A model generated the notes under the pieces. That model did no database searches and was not told the origin of the DNA. It saw only the letters and a program-made list of their open reading frames with translations. From contig DPGK01000025.1 of the NCBI GenBank assembly GCA_003523225.1, positions 27,011-43,086 on the forward strand: DNA of 16,076 bases, given 5' to 3'. The translations under genes and the position numbers were made by a program. This document shows positions 8,521 through 15,915 of this stretch, piece after piece. This DNA comes from Clostridiales bacterium (lineage in GTDB: Bacteria; Bacillota; Clostridia; Oscillospirales; CAG-272). Every line of letters starts with the position of its first letter. Position 1 is the stretch's first letter.

Positions 8521-9834
8521 ATGAAAAAGAAATTTTATCTCCAGGTCATGGCAGTGATTATGATGATTTGCACGGCGCTGTGCTTTACGGAGGGTTGCAA
8601 TCAAAAGGAGAACAGCGGTGATATCTCTACCGGGGACACTGTGCACGCCACAGAGCCGCAGACAACTGTTGCTCCAGAAACAACGCAGGATCCTGCGGCT
8701 GAAGCTCTGAAAAATGAGGTTCTTGAGCTGATGGAGGATGACGATGGCGACAAAGAATCTCTGACTACTCTTTTTATACCGTTCTGCGGGGATTACACAG
8801 TCGGCAATTTTTCAAAATCAAACGATTTTGCCGTTTCGCTTGACTCAATATATCAGAAAAACGGCGTTTCGACGATAAAATATGCCGACGGCAGCTATAC
8901 ACATACCGTGGTTCGTGACGGAGTGCAGTTCAGTATCAATGAAAAGGACGGAAAATCGGAGCTTGCTGGTACGCTTGACGTTGCCGCCGATTCATATGTT
9001 CCGTCTGTATTTTACGATTTCGGTATTGACATCAGTCCGTTTTACAGCGGAAAGGGTGAAAATACAGACGATATAAAAGCCCCCAAGCTCACCGCCGATA
9101 TGCTGAGTGTGGATGCTGCATACCAAATATGCACCTTTTCCGATGAATATGTGAGAGAGGTAGCGCGCCTTTTGTGTGCATCTCTTGACTATAACGAAGC
9201 CGAGACACAGGAATTTCTTTCAGTGTACGAGGGGTCGGGAACATATTACGCCGCTGATAAGAAGGTCGTTTTTGTTATCAAGGGCAGAGAAAAAAGTATT
9301 GGAGATGTAACGATCACTCTGACTTATTCAAAGGACGACAAGGGGGGCGAGGTAAGCTCGGTCAAAACGGATTTTGTTGTTGAATCTGGAGGAATGACCA
9401 TTCCGACGAGCCAGGAAATAATTACGCGCAATGTGGAGTATGACGGAAATAAACCTGTTGCGGCTTATTTTGAGCTGAGGGCGTTTGCAAGCTCAGAATT
9501 CAGCAATCAGGGCGTCAGCGGAAGTGTTGCATCCACGCAGATAAGCGATATTTATCTCAATATCAAGGACTCAGATGATATTTGCTTTGATGTTAATTTT
9601 ACGTCAACTGCCGCTACTGTGATTGCAGGGCAGAAAACCGAGAGTGAAGCTACGATATCACTCAGAAAAAGTGATAGCAAATATGAAAATTTTTACTACA
9701 CTGTGTCCAAGGATCATATTGAACAGGCGAGTCTTTCAGGTAATTTAACGTTCGGTACGCCGGACGTCCCGGAGCCCGCGACTGATATGGAAGCGATCAT
9801 AAAAGCCGAGCTTGACAAGAGAAGCTCGATATGA
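8521..9834 (+). CDS. Lipoprotein of unknown function
   Basis: 437 residues from the ATG at 8521, which has AAAGGTGG 5 bases ahead; an in-frame GTG at 8512 lies inside that site and is rejected. Residues 1-25 form a lipoprotein-type signal (KKK, hydrophobic core) leading to Cys26, but the lipobox TEGC is atypical. A Thr/Pro/Glu-rich linker (about 33-59) is followed by an acidic helix and a long soluble region rich in alternating polar and hydrophobic residues, suggesting mostly beta structure. I recognise no known domain. The protein would sit on the outer face of the membrane. It is a single-gene unit with a consensus promoter, divergent from the CNNM-type gene and convergent with the MBL lipoprotein gene. 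LolA- or lipocalin-like folds are possible but unsupported. Confidence 0.85.
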   Translation: MKKKFYLQVMAVIMMICTALCFTEGCNQKENSGDISTGDTVHATEPQTTVAPETTQDPAAEALKNEVLELMEDDDGDKESLTTLFIPFCGDYTVGNFSKSNDFAVSLDSIYQKNGVSTIKYADGSYTHTVVRDGVQFSINEKDGKSELAGTLDVAADSYVPSVFYDFGIDISPFYSGKGENTDDIKAPKLTADMLSVDAAYQICTFSDEYVREVARLLCASLDYNEAETQEFLSVYEGSGTYYAADKKVVFVIKGREKSIGDVTITLTYSKDDKGGEVSSVKTDFVVESGGMTIPTSQEIITRNVEYDGNKPVAAYFELRAFASSEFSNQGVSGSVASTQISDIYLNIKDSDDICFDVNFTSTAATVIAGQKTESEATISLRKSDSKYENFYYTVSKDHIEQASLSGNLTFGTPDVPEPATDMEAIIKAELDKRSSI

Positions 9835-9853
9835 TAAATACTATACAAAATTT

Positions 9854-9887
9854 CCGGGCTGCTGCACCTTGCGGTACAGCAGCCTGG
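9854..9887. terminator. Bidirectional terminator between the two lipoprotein genes
   Basis: CCGGGCTGCTG (9854-9864) pairs with CAGCAGCCTGG (9877-9887), 11 base pairs with one G-U, extended inside the loop by ACC/GGT. Downstream on the plus strand is CTTTATATTTGTTTT; on the minus strand AAATTTTGTATAG. It fits the convergent gene ends at 9834 and 9904. Confidence 0.82.
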
Positions 9888-9903
9888 TGACTTTATATTT
9901 GTT

Positions 9904-12627
9904 TTACCATGACCATCCGGTGTATCCGCCGCCGTATATCGGTGCGGTGTACACATGAGTGATCTCTCCGTTTACAACGGCGATACCGTCTGTACGGCTG
10001 CCGCCGTAATAGACCATATCATTCTTTACATATTGTTTTGCTGTGTCGATTATGTCTTTTCTTGTTGTACTCTGCACAGCTCCGCCCTCCGTCTGCGGAG
10101 CAAGCACGACAGACGCCTGGATCTTGTGGTACAGGTTCTGAAGACTGTTATAGACATGGTGCGCAAGCTGAACGATATCTCCCTTCAGCGTTTCGCTGCT
10201 GTTGTTGGCAAGGATAACGTTCATCGCCGGCTTGTTTATGTCTCCAAGCAGGAAGAAGGTCTTTCCGTCAAAACCGATCTTCAGCACCGAGCAGGAGTTG
10301 TTGAAGTCGTTGGCGGATTCACTTTGTGCGCTTAACGGGTCGACAAGATCCTCGTGAGTGTATATCACATTGATACTTATATCGGCAAAAGTAAAGCTCT
10401 GACCCGTATGTATCTGCATAAATACCACGTTGTCGCCGGGGAAATACTTGTTTATATAGGAGATAAGCTTTGAATGATTTCCGCGGGCGTTCATGTATAT
10501 GTCGGTGCCGGAATAATAAGACGGGAAATTGAAGAGTACGCGCTCAAGAGTCAGCTGAGAATGATATTTTTTGAAGAACAGCGCCGCGCCTGCCATATGG
10601 TCGGAATGGCAGTGTGAGATGTACCATCCGGAGATACGTATCTTCCCGGACTTTATTCCGGTCACATTGCGTAAGAACTTCATGAATCCGTCGCACTGCG
10701 CTGTATCGAACTGCTGGTATCCGCCACCGTCCATGATGAAGACGGAGTTGTCGGCAAGCTTTATGACGTACATCATTCCGCAGTTGATACGGCTTTGTCC
10801 GTCGGTGTCAAGTCCGCCGACGCCCATGCTGTTCATCGGCACACCGTACTGATAAAGTATTGTTGAGTCGGACGCGCCTTTTTCATATGAATATCCGAAA
10901 TCGGTGACAGAGCAGTCACTACTCTTGTCAAGGATTACGCGAACCTCGCTGACAGATGAGGTGTAATAAGTATATACAAACTGATCTTTATCCGAATACT
11001 GTGCGTAAAGATTTCCGTCGCAGGAATATGTGTATGTTTCTGTGTATCCGTACTGTTCAAGCTTTTCAAGGTAGCTCCGGTATGCCTGAGCGTCAGTTCC
11101 GGAGATTATCATCATCTGAGAATCGCTTCCCTTGGAAAGATTGCTGTCGCCTATACCCTGGCCGGCATAGTAGACCTTGCTTGAATATGTGCCGCCTGAA
11201 TATGAGGGAACGGCGGTCAGCTTCCATGCGGAGGAAATATTGCTGCTGTACGATCTGCATACTGTGCAGCGGCTGTCGGTCGTGTTGGGGACTGTCACAA
11301 AGGTATGAGCCTTTACATTGCTGCCAAGCTGTCCGCAGTATATGCATACCGGAGGATTGCCGCAGTCCTCTCCGCCCTCAAATTGGTGTCCGGAGCATCC
11401 AGTGGTGAAGGAAGTGAGCAGGGGAGAGGCTTTATCCTCCGGCTCGTCACCTGTACCTTCCCAGATCATGATATTGTCGATGTATCCGCACTGTCTGCCG
11501 CCGGTTTTGAGCGCGATAGCGCCGCCGGTCTTTGACGGTGTGAAGTACGACGTTCCGTTGCCCAGCGAGGAGGATCTTGAGACAAGCGTCCATTTTCCGC
11601 TGCCGGGATATCCGGGGGTGTTTATGCGCATATATACGCGGTTGCCGTTTGTCCAGTCAACAACGTATCTTATTGATACCTCAATGCCGGAAAAAGCCTG
11701 CGAGGATTTGGAGTAGGGGATTCCGAGCAATCTGGTTACAATTGAGTTGGAATCGGTGTTGGCGGCGTAGTAGAGTCCTGCAGCGTCGTAGGTGTACCAG
11801 CTGCCGTTATGGTGTATCTGGTTGTTGGCTGTTCCGCAGTTGCGGAAGTGGAATGAATTGTAAATGAATCCGTTATAATCGCTTACTATGGCAATGTAAC
11901 GGTCTGCCGAATATGCGTCGGTGTAAACAAGGTCGTACTGATAGGTGTAGTTGCTCTCATGATAAACGCCGAACTGCGCCGCAGTCAGAAGAATGACATA
12001 CGAATCGGTTGATTTGCTTTCGTTGTTTGAAATGAAGAGCCTTCGGCTGCCGTTATAATTCCTGATAGTATATTTTGAGGTGTTGGTCTTGTATGCACCG
12101 TTTGCCGGAGTGTCTATCTGCCAGCCAAGCTTTGCGCATACAGCGTCGTTTCCTGTGACTGTTGAGTAGCTTTCAAAGTTTTCGTAATAAAGCAGCTTCC
12201 CGGGAGTTTCAATGACCGGTGGAGCGGTGGTTTCGGGAGCGGTGGTTATTGCGGGAGGCGCAGTGGTTTCGGGAGCGGTGGTTATTGCGGGAGGCGCAGT
12301 CGTCTCCGGAGAGGATGTTGTTTCGGGCGCCGCGGTAGTCTCCGGCTTTGAGGTGGTCAGGGGAGTCTGAGTAGTCTCCGGCGATGCAGTAGTTTGCGGC
12401 GGATCGGTAACATCAGGTGCAGTGGATTCGGGAAAATATGAGGTTTCCGGCGTCGGTTCCGTTACCACAGTGCTGTCGGACGGAGCATCGGCATCCGAGG
12501 TGATATAAGGCGAGGAGGTCGTGGAGCTGTTACCGGTGTCGGTGCATCCTCCTATCGAAGCTGTTACTGATAAAAGCAGCAGTAGTAAAGCCAGCAATGC
12601 TGCTTTTGTTCTGATGTTGATTTTCAT
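9904..12627 (-). CDS. Surface lipoprotein with ComEC-like metallo-beta-lactamase domain
   Basis: 907 residues. The signal peptide ends in lipobox IGGC (Cys28). Residues ~30-143 are a Thr/Pro/Glu/Ser-rich stalk with a 12-residue tandem repeat. Residues ~145-395 look like a beta-sandwich of LamG/concanavalin type (starts LYYENFESY, ends YIDNIMIWEG). A Cys cluster follows (411, 422, 428, 431, 454, 457, with two CxxC pairs), suggesting a small metal-binding module. The C-terminal ~590-900 is a metallo-beta-lactamase fold: MDGGG (632-636), HCHSDH (His672, His674, Asp676, His677), FNNSCSVLKI, LLGD (Asp796) and LAHH (His823/824), an order like the MBL domain of ComEC. All metal ligands expected for activity seem present. 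The substrate is unknown; it would act outside the cell. There are no ComEC membrane helices, so this is not ComEC. AGAGG precedes the ATG, and it has its own promoter. Confidence 0.88.
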   Translation of the reverse strand: MKINIRTKAALLALLLLLLSVTASIGGCTDTGNSSTTSSPYITSDADAPSDSTVVTEPTPETSYFPESTAPDVTDPPQTTASPETTQTPLTTSKPETTAAPETTSSPETTAPPAITTAPETTAPPAITTAPETTAPPVIETPGKLLYYENFESYSTVTGNDAVCAKLGWQIDTPANGAYKTNTSKYTIRNYNGSRRLFISNNESKSTDSYVILLTAAQFGVYHESNYTYQYDLVYTDAYSADRYIAIVSDYNGFIYNSFHFRNCGTANNQIHHNGSWYTYDAAGLYYAANTDSNSIVTRLLGIPYSKSSQAFSGIEVSIRYVVDWTNGNRVYMRINTPGYPGSGKWTLVSRSSSLGNGTSYFTPSKTGGAIALKTGGRQCGYIDNIMIWEGTGDEPEDKASPLLTSFTTGCSGHQFEGGEDCGNPPVCIYCGQLGSNVKAHTFVTVPNTTDSRCTVCRSYSSNISSAWKLTAVPSYSGGTYSSKVYYAGQGIGDSNLSKGSDSQMMIISGTDAQAYRSYLEKLEQYGYTETYTYSCDGNLYAQYSDKDQFVYTYYTSSVSEVRVILDKSSDCSVTDFGYSYEKGASDSTILYQYGVPMNSMGVGGLDTDGQSRINCGMMYVIKLADNSVFIMDGGGYQQFDTAQCDGFMKFLRNVTGIKSGKIRISGWYISHCHSDHMAGAALFFKKYHSQLTLERVLFNFPSYYSGTDIYMNARGNHSKLISYINKYFPGDNVVFMQIHTGQSFTFADISINVIYTHEDLVDPLSAQSESANDFNNSCSVLKIGFDGKTFFLLGDINKPAMNVILANNSSETLKGDIVQLAHHVYNSLQNLYHKIQASVVLAPQTEGGAVQSTTRKDIIDTAKQYVKNDMVYYGGSRTDGIAVVNGEITHVYTAPIYGGGYTGWSW
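12227..12298 (-). repeat. Two exact 36-bp tandem repeats coding for the stalk
   Basis: 12227-12262 and 12263-12298 are identical 36-base units, with degenerate copies on both sides. They encode the 12-residue TTAPPAITTAPE-type unit in the lipoprotein stalk. Repeat number could vary between strains by slippage without breaking the frame. Confidence 0.88.
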
Positions 12628-12666
12628 GATAGTGCCTCTGTCCTTTCATTAGCCTTGATTGTCATC

Positions 12667-12696
12667 ATTATATCATCAAAAGCCGTATCAAGTCAA
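12667..12696 (-). promoter_or_regulatory. Sigma-A promoter for the MBL lipoprotein gene
   Basis: Minus strand: TTGACT (12696-12691), 18-base spacer, TATAAT (12672-12667), about 40 bases upstream of the start codon. Confidence 0.75.
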
Positions 12697-12750
12697 GCAA
12701 TAAAGAGAAAAACAAACTTTTTATTATGCTATTGACGTAGTGCGGGGGTT

Positions 12751-12793
12751 AAAAAAGACAAAGCCGACCCGAATCAGAGGACCGGATCGGCTT
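12751..12793 (-). terminator. Rho-independent terminator of tyrS
   Basis: On the minus strand AAGCCGATCCG (12793-12783) pairs with CGGGTCGGCTT (12771-12761), 11 base pairs with one G-U wobble, followed by TGTCTTTTTT (12760-12751). It starts 20 bases after the tyrS stop. Confidence 0.88.
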
Positions 12794-12813
12794 CGATGGA
12801 TCAAAAAATTTGA

Positions 12814-14040
12814 TTATTTTTTCAGAACGACTTTTTTATATGCTTTTTTGCCGCGGCGGAAGACGATTCCTCCGGTAAGGCTGTCGCCGCTGTATCTGGC
12901 TTTGAGGTCTGAGACCTTTTCGCCGTCTGCGGAGACTCCGCCCTGTTCGACAGCGCGGCGCGCCTCGGACTTCGAGGCGACAAGACCCGATCTGACCAGA
13001 ATGGTAAGAATGTCAATGTCTCCGTTCGCATCAAGATCGGAGGCGTCAAGCTCGGTCGTGGGAATGTCTGCGTCTGCCCCTGCACCGAACAGCGCCTTGG
13101 CGCTTGCCTGTGCAGTATCGGCTTCTTCCTTGCCGTGAACGAGTGTGGTAAGCTCATATGCGAGTATTTCCTTGGCACGGTTGAGATCGCTGCCCTGCCA
13201 TGATTCCATTTCGTCTATCTGCTCTATCGGCAGGAAGGTCAGCATACGTATACATTTAAGAACATCAGCATCACCGACATTGCGCCAATACTGATAAAAA
13301 TCATACGGGCTGGTCTTCTTGGGGTCGAGCCACACGGCGTTTCCGGCGGTCTTACCCATTTTTTTGCCCTGCGAGTCGGTAAGCAGGGTTATTGTCATTG
13401 CATGTGCGTCAGCACCGAGCTTGCGACGGATAAGCTCTGTTCCGCCCAGCATATTGGACCACTGATCGTCTCCGCCGAACTGCATATTGCAGCCATGGTT
13501 TTTGTAGAGGTAGTAAAAGTCATAGGACTGCATGATCATGTAGTTGAATTCAAGGAAGGAAAGACCCTTTTCCATGCGCTGACGGTAGCATTCAGCACGA
13601 AGCATGTTGTTTACCGAGAAGCATGCGCCTACCTCTCTCAGAAGGTCTATATAGTTGAGCGAGAGCAACCAGTCGGCGTTGTTCAGCATCTGCGCTTTTC
13701 CCTCGCCGAATTCGATAAAACGTGACATCTGCCGGCGGAAGCATTCTGCATTGTGATTTATATCTTCGACGGTAAGCATTTTGCGCATATCGGTGCGTCC
13801 GGAAGGGTCGCCTATCATGGTCGTTCCGCCGCCGATAAGGGCAATAGGCTTGTTTCCCGCCATCTGAAGACGTTTCATAAGCGTCAGCGCCATAAAATGT
13901 CCTGCGGTAAGGCTGTCTGCGGTGCAGTCAAAGCCGATGTAGAACTTTGCTTTTCCGCTGTTTATCATGCTGCTTATCTCTGCCTGATCGGTAACCTGAG
14001 CGATAAGGCCGCGCGCAAGCAGCTCGTCGTAAATTGTCAT
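12814..14040 (-). CDS. tyrS: Tyrosyl-tRNA synthetase
   Basis: 408 residues, class Ic aminoacyl-tRNA synthetase that charges tRNA-Tyr in the cytoplasm. Numbering matches Geobacillus stearothermophilus TyrRS closely at the start: Tyr34 and Asp38 in FYIGFD, Thr40, and Gly47/His48 of the HIGH region. The tyrosine pocket YMIMQSYD has Tyr167, Gln171 and Asp174; FGGDDQW follows (189-194). The KMSKS loop reads KMGKT (227-231). A C-terminal S4 RNA-binding domain covers ~343-405. The first HIGH residue is Thr45 instead of the usual His (LTAGH), an unusual change. The ATG has AAAGGA about 13 bases upstream. The 108 bases between it and the upstream gene hold a GC-rich hairpin but no T-box (no TGGTACC-like sequence), and no clear promoter, so read-through from the upstream lipoprotein gene is possible. 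Confidence 0.96.
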   Translation of the reverse strand: MTIYDELLARGLIAQVTDQAEISSMINSGKAKFYIGFDCTADSLTAGHFMALTLMKRLQMAGNKPIALIGGGTTMIGDPSGRTDMRKMLTVEDINHNAECFRRQMSRFIEFGEGKAQMLNNADWLLSLNYIDLLREVGACFSVNNMLRAECYRQRMEKGLSFLEFNYMIMQSYDFYYLYKNHGCNMQFGGDDQWSNMLGGTELIRRKLGADAHAMTITLLTDSQGKKMGKTAGNAVWLDPKKTSPYDFYQYWRNVGDADVLKCIRMLTFLPIEQIDEMESWQGSDLNRAKEILAYELTTLVHGKEEADTAQASAKALFGAGADADIPTTELDASDLDANGDIDILTILVRSGLVASKSEARRAVEQGGVSADGEKVSDLKARYSGDSLTGGIVFRRGKKAYKKVVLKK

Positions 14041-14075
14041 TGTAGAGTTTGATCCTTTCCTGTATATTCAAACTT

Positions 14076-14110
14076 CCGGGGCGGGGAAGTATTAAAGCAC
14101 CCCCGCCCGG
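14076..14110 (-). terminator. GC-rich hairpin between the solute-binding protein gene and tyrS
   Basis: On the minus strand CCGGGCGGGG (14110-14101) pairs with CCCCGCCCCGG (14086-14076) with one bulged C; the loop is about 14 bases. Only AAGTTTGAAT follows, so termination may be incomplete. This would allow some transcription to pass into tyrS. Confidence 0.6.
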
Positions 14111-14148
14111 TAAATATAAAAATTACTGAGTATTGTTTGACCGAAGAA

Positions 14149-15657
14149 TTATTTGATCAATGCGGAGTTGATTTCGTCAATACTGCTCTGCAGAGGTCCG
14201 CTGATAGATTTGATCTTTCTTGCCCAGCCTGCCGCCGCATCATCCTTTACCGACTGACGGAACGCGCTGTAAGAGTAATTCTTAAGCGGTGTGGTGAAGA
14301 TTCTTGAAAGATCCATTGCAACGGTGCGGCGTATTGTGTCATACATGAAGCTGTCCTCGGCGTCGTCCGAGTAGCGTATCTTCATGGACTGCTCAAACAG
14401 AGCCGGTGTCACGCGGCGATAGCTTTCGGAGGCGAGGCACTCAAGCGTCGCTGCTGAAGCATTGGGGTCTTTTGCAGTTACAGATACCGAATAAAGTGTG
14501 AACGGGAACGCCATGCAGGTCTTGTAGTCGTCCTGTTCCTCATCGTATTTCGGGATGGGGAGCATGCCGTATTTGAAGTCGGAAACATCCTTGAGCGTGC
14601 CGGAGGCAATGTATACGCGGTCGATTGTAAAGAGTACCCGACCTGCGCCGAATGCCTGTGCTGAGGAATACTGAGCCGTTGTACCTTTGCCGAAAGCGTA
14701 ACCGCTGTCATATAGGAAATCAGTCACTTTTTCAAGCAGTGTAATAGTCTTTGTAGAGGCAACGTCATCAGAGAGCTTCAGAGAGCCGTCCTCTTTCTTT
14801 TCAAGGAATTTGAGATCAGAGCCGATATAGAAAGCGTCAAAATGAAGGTCGATGGTTTCAAAGCCGAATTTGTCTTCATAGTCAATAGTGTTATTGGCGT
14901 TTTCGTCTCTGTAGACTCCATCGCACAGCTCAATGAGCTTGTCAAGCGTCCACTTGCCTTCCTTGACGATATTGTATATATCGTTGACTGTCATATCACT
15001 GTGCTCATCAATAAGCATATCCTTGTTGAAGAAGCAGGCGTACATCATGTAAAGAAGATTGGTGGATATGTAGCCGGAGGAGAAATAGAGCTTGTCGTTT
15101 ATTGTTGCGGTGGCGACGAGAGATTCAGGCCACCAGGGCTTTTCAAAGTTAAGGTTCTCAAGTTCGAGAAGATTTTGCACAAGACCGTTCATTGCGAGCG
15201 TAGCTCCGGTCATGCTGTATCCTGCAAAGACATCGTATCCGCCGCCGCCTGAGACGCTGTTGGAGGCTGTGTCGATAAAGTTTTTCTGGTTGTTGAAGTT
15301 GCCGGCGGTTCCGACCCATTCAATATCGACATTGAGTCGGTTTTTTACAATATCATTTCTTTCGCGTATGCGGGTGTTTACGATGTTCCCGTCATCGCTT
15401 GCCTCGTCAACAAAGAACTCCGGACGCTCAACATCCTTCCAATAGAGAAAGGTCACGGTGTCATTGATCTTGAGCGAATCGGGAATATCGTCATCAACGA
15501 ACTGGCTGGTGGTCACGGACGGTTCAACAGTGGCTTCCGGAGATGCTGTGGTGCTTCCGGAGTTGATTTCATCCTGGGGCTTTGAGCATGCGGTGAGTGC
15601 TGAGAGCAGAATAAGCAGAGCTATCAGTGCCGCTGTCAGCTTGATGTTTACTTTCAT
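14149..15657 (-). CDS. ABC-type extracellular solute-binding lipoprotein
   Basis: 502 residues from the ATG at 15657, which has AAAGGA 7 bases ahead; an in-frame TTG 18 bases upstream lies before that site and is rejected. The signal peptide ends in a textbook lipobox LTAC (Cys24), then a short Ser/Thr/Pro linker (31-52). The remainder has features of the family 1 (carbohydrate-type, UgpB/MsmE-like) binding proteins: a GGYDVF strand (140-144), a FNKDML segment near 210, EGKWTLDKL (233-241), and a late ALFEQSMKIRYSDD segment. DENANNTIDYED (251-262) fits a Ca-binding DxNxNxxIDxxD loop. It would capture a sugar or oligosaccharide outside the cell and pass it to an ABC permease, but no permease or ATPase gene is next to it; the ligand is unknown. 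It has its own consensus promoter. Confidence 0.9.
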   Translation of the reverse strand: MKVNIKLTAALIALLILLSALTACSKPQDEINSGSTTASPEATVEPSVTTSQFVDDDIPDSLKINDTVTFLYWKDVERPEFFVDEASDDGNIVNTRIRERNDIVKNRLNVDIEWVGTAGNFNNQKNFIDTASNSVSGGGGYDVFAGYSMTGATLAMNGLVQNLLELENLNFEKPWWPESLVATATINDKLYFSSGYISTNLLYMMYACFFNKDMLIDEHSDMTVNDIYNIVKEGKWTLDKLIELCDGVYRDENANNTIDYEDKFGFETIDLHFDAFYIGSDLKFLEKKEDGSLKLSDDVASTKTITLLEKVTDFLYDSGYAFGKGTTAQYSSAQAFGAGRVLFTIDRVYIASGTLKDVSDFKYGMLPIPKYDEEQDDYKTCMAFPFTLYSVSVTAKDPNASAATLECLASESYRRVTPALFEQSMKIRYSDDAEDSFMYDTIRRTVAMDLSRIFTTPLKNYSYSAFRQSVKDDAAAGWARKIKSISGPLQSSIDEINSALIK

Positions 15658-15700
15658 GATTGATTCCTTTCTCAATTTACATCAGTGATATTGTTATTTT

Positions 15701-15729
15701 ATTATACATCTATTTTTTGTATGTGTCAA
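15701..15729 (-). promoter_or_regulatory. Consensus sigma-A promoter for the solute-binding protein gene
   Basis: Minus strand: TTGACA (15729-15724), 17-base spacer, TATAAT (15706-15701), an exact match to consensus. The leader is about 40 bases. Confidence 0.87.
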
Positions 15730-15753
15730 TATATAATTTGCCCTGAAGACCGT

Positions 15754-15777
15754 AGACGCTTTGTGCTGCAAACGTCT
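15754..15777. repeat. Short hairpin upstream of the SASP gene
   Basis: AGACG (15754-15758) pairs with CGTCT (15773-15777), and TTTG (15760-15763) with CAAA (15769-15772), with one bulged C and a 5-base loop. It lies between the divergent solute-binding protein and SASP genes. The same AGACG/CGTCT pair forms part of the inverted repeat at 8338-8399, which may be chance. Confidence 0.4.
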
Positions 15778-15845
15778 GAAAGGAATAAAAAATTGCCATT
15801 CATAAAGAGATAGATGCGGAGAACAATATTAGCAGAGAACGCAAT

Positions 15846-15884
15846 ATGCGGACTCAATTAATATAGATTTGCGAGCGTCCGCAT
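15846..15884. repeat. 8-bp inverted repeat ahead of the SASP gene
   Basis: ATGCGGAC (15846-15853) is the exact complement of GTCCGCAT (15877-15884), with 23 bases between. It lies 32 bases before the SASP start codon, either in its leader or as an operator. Upstream, TGAAAG (15777) and CATAAAG (15801) with an 18-base spacer loosely resemble a sigma-G promoter, too weak to call. Confidence 0.5.
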
Positions 15885-15915
15885 TTGCGGTTGCTCACAT
15901 GAGGAGAATTTCAAA

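Noticed and set aside
12227..12298. 36-bp direct repeats that might suggest a CRISPR array
   Set aside because: The units are back to back with no spacers and lie in frame inside the lipoprotein stalk (Thr/Pro/Ala/Glu codons).
9904..12627. Calling the MBL lipoprotein ComEC
   Set aside because: The MBL motif order is ComEC-like, but there are no membrane channel helices and the protein has a lipobox and a stalk instead.
14041..14148. T-box leader for tyrS
   Set aside because: Clostridial tyrS genes often have one, but the interval is too short and lacks a TGGTACC-like T-box sequence; only a GC-rich hairpin is present.
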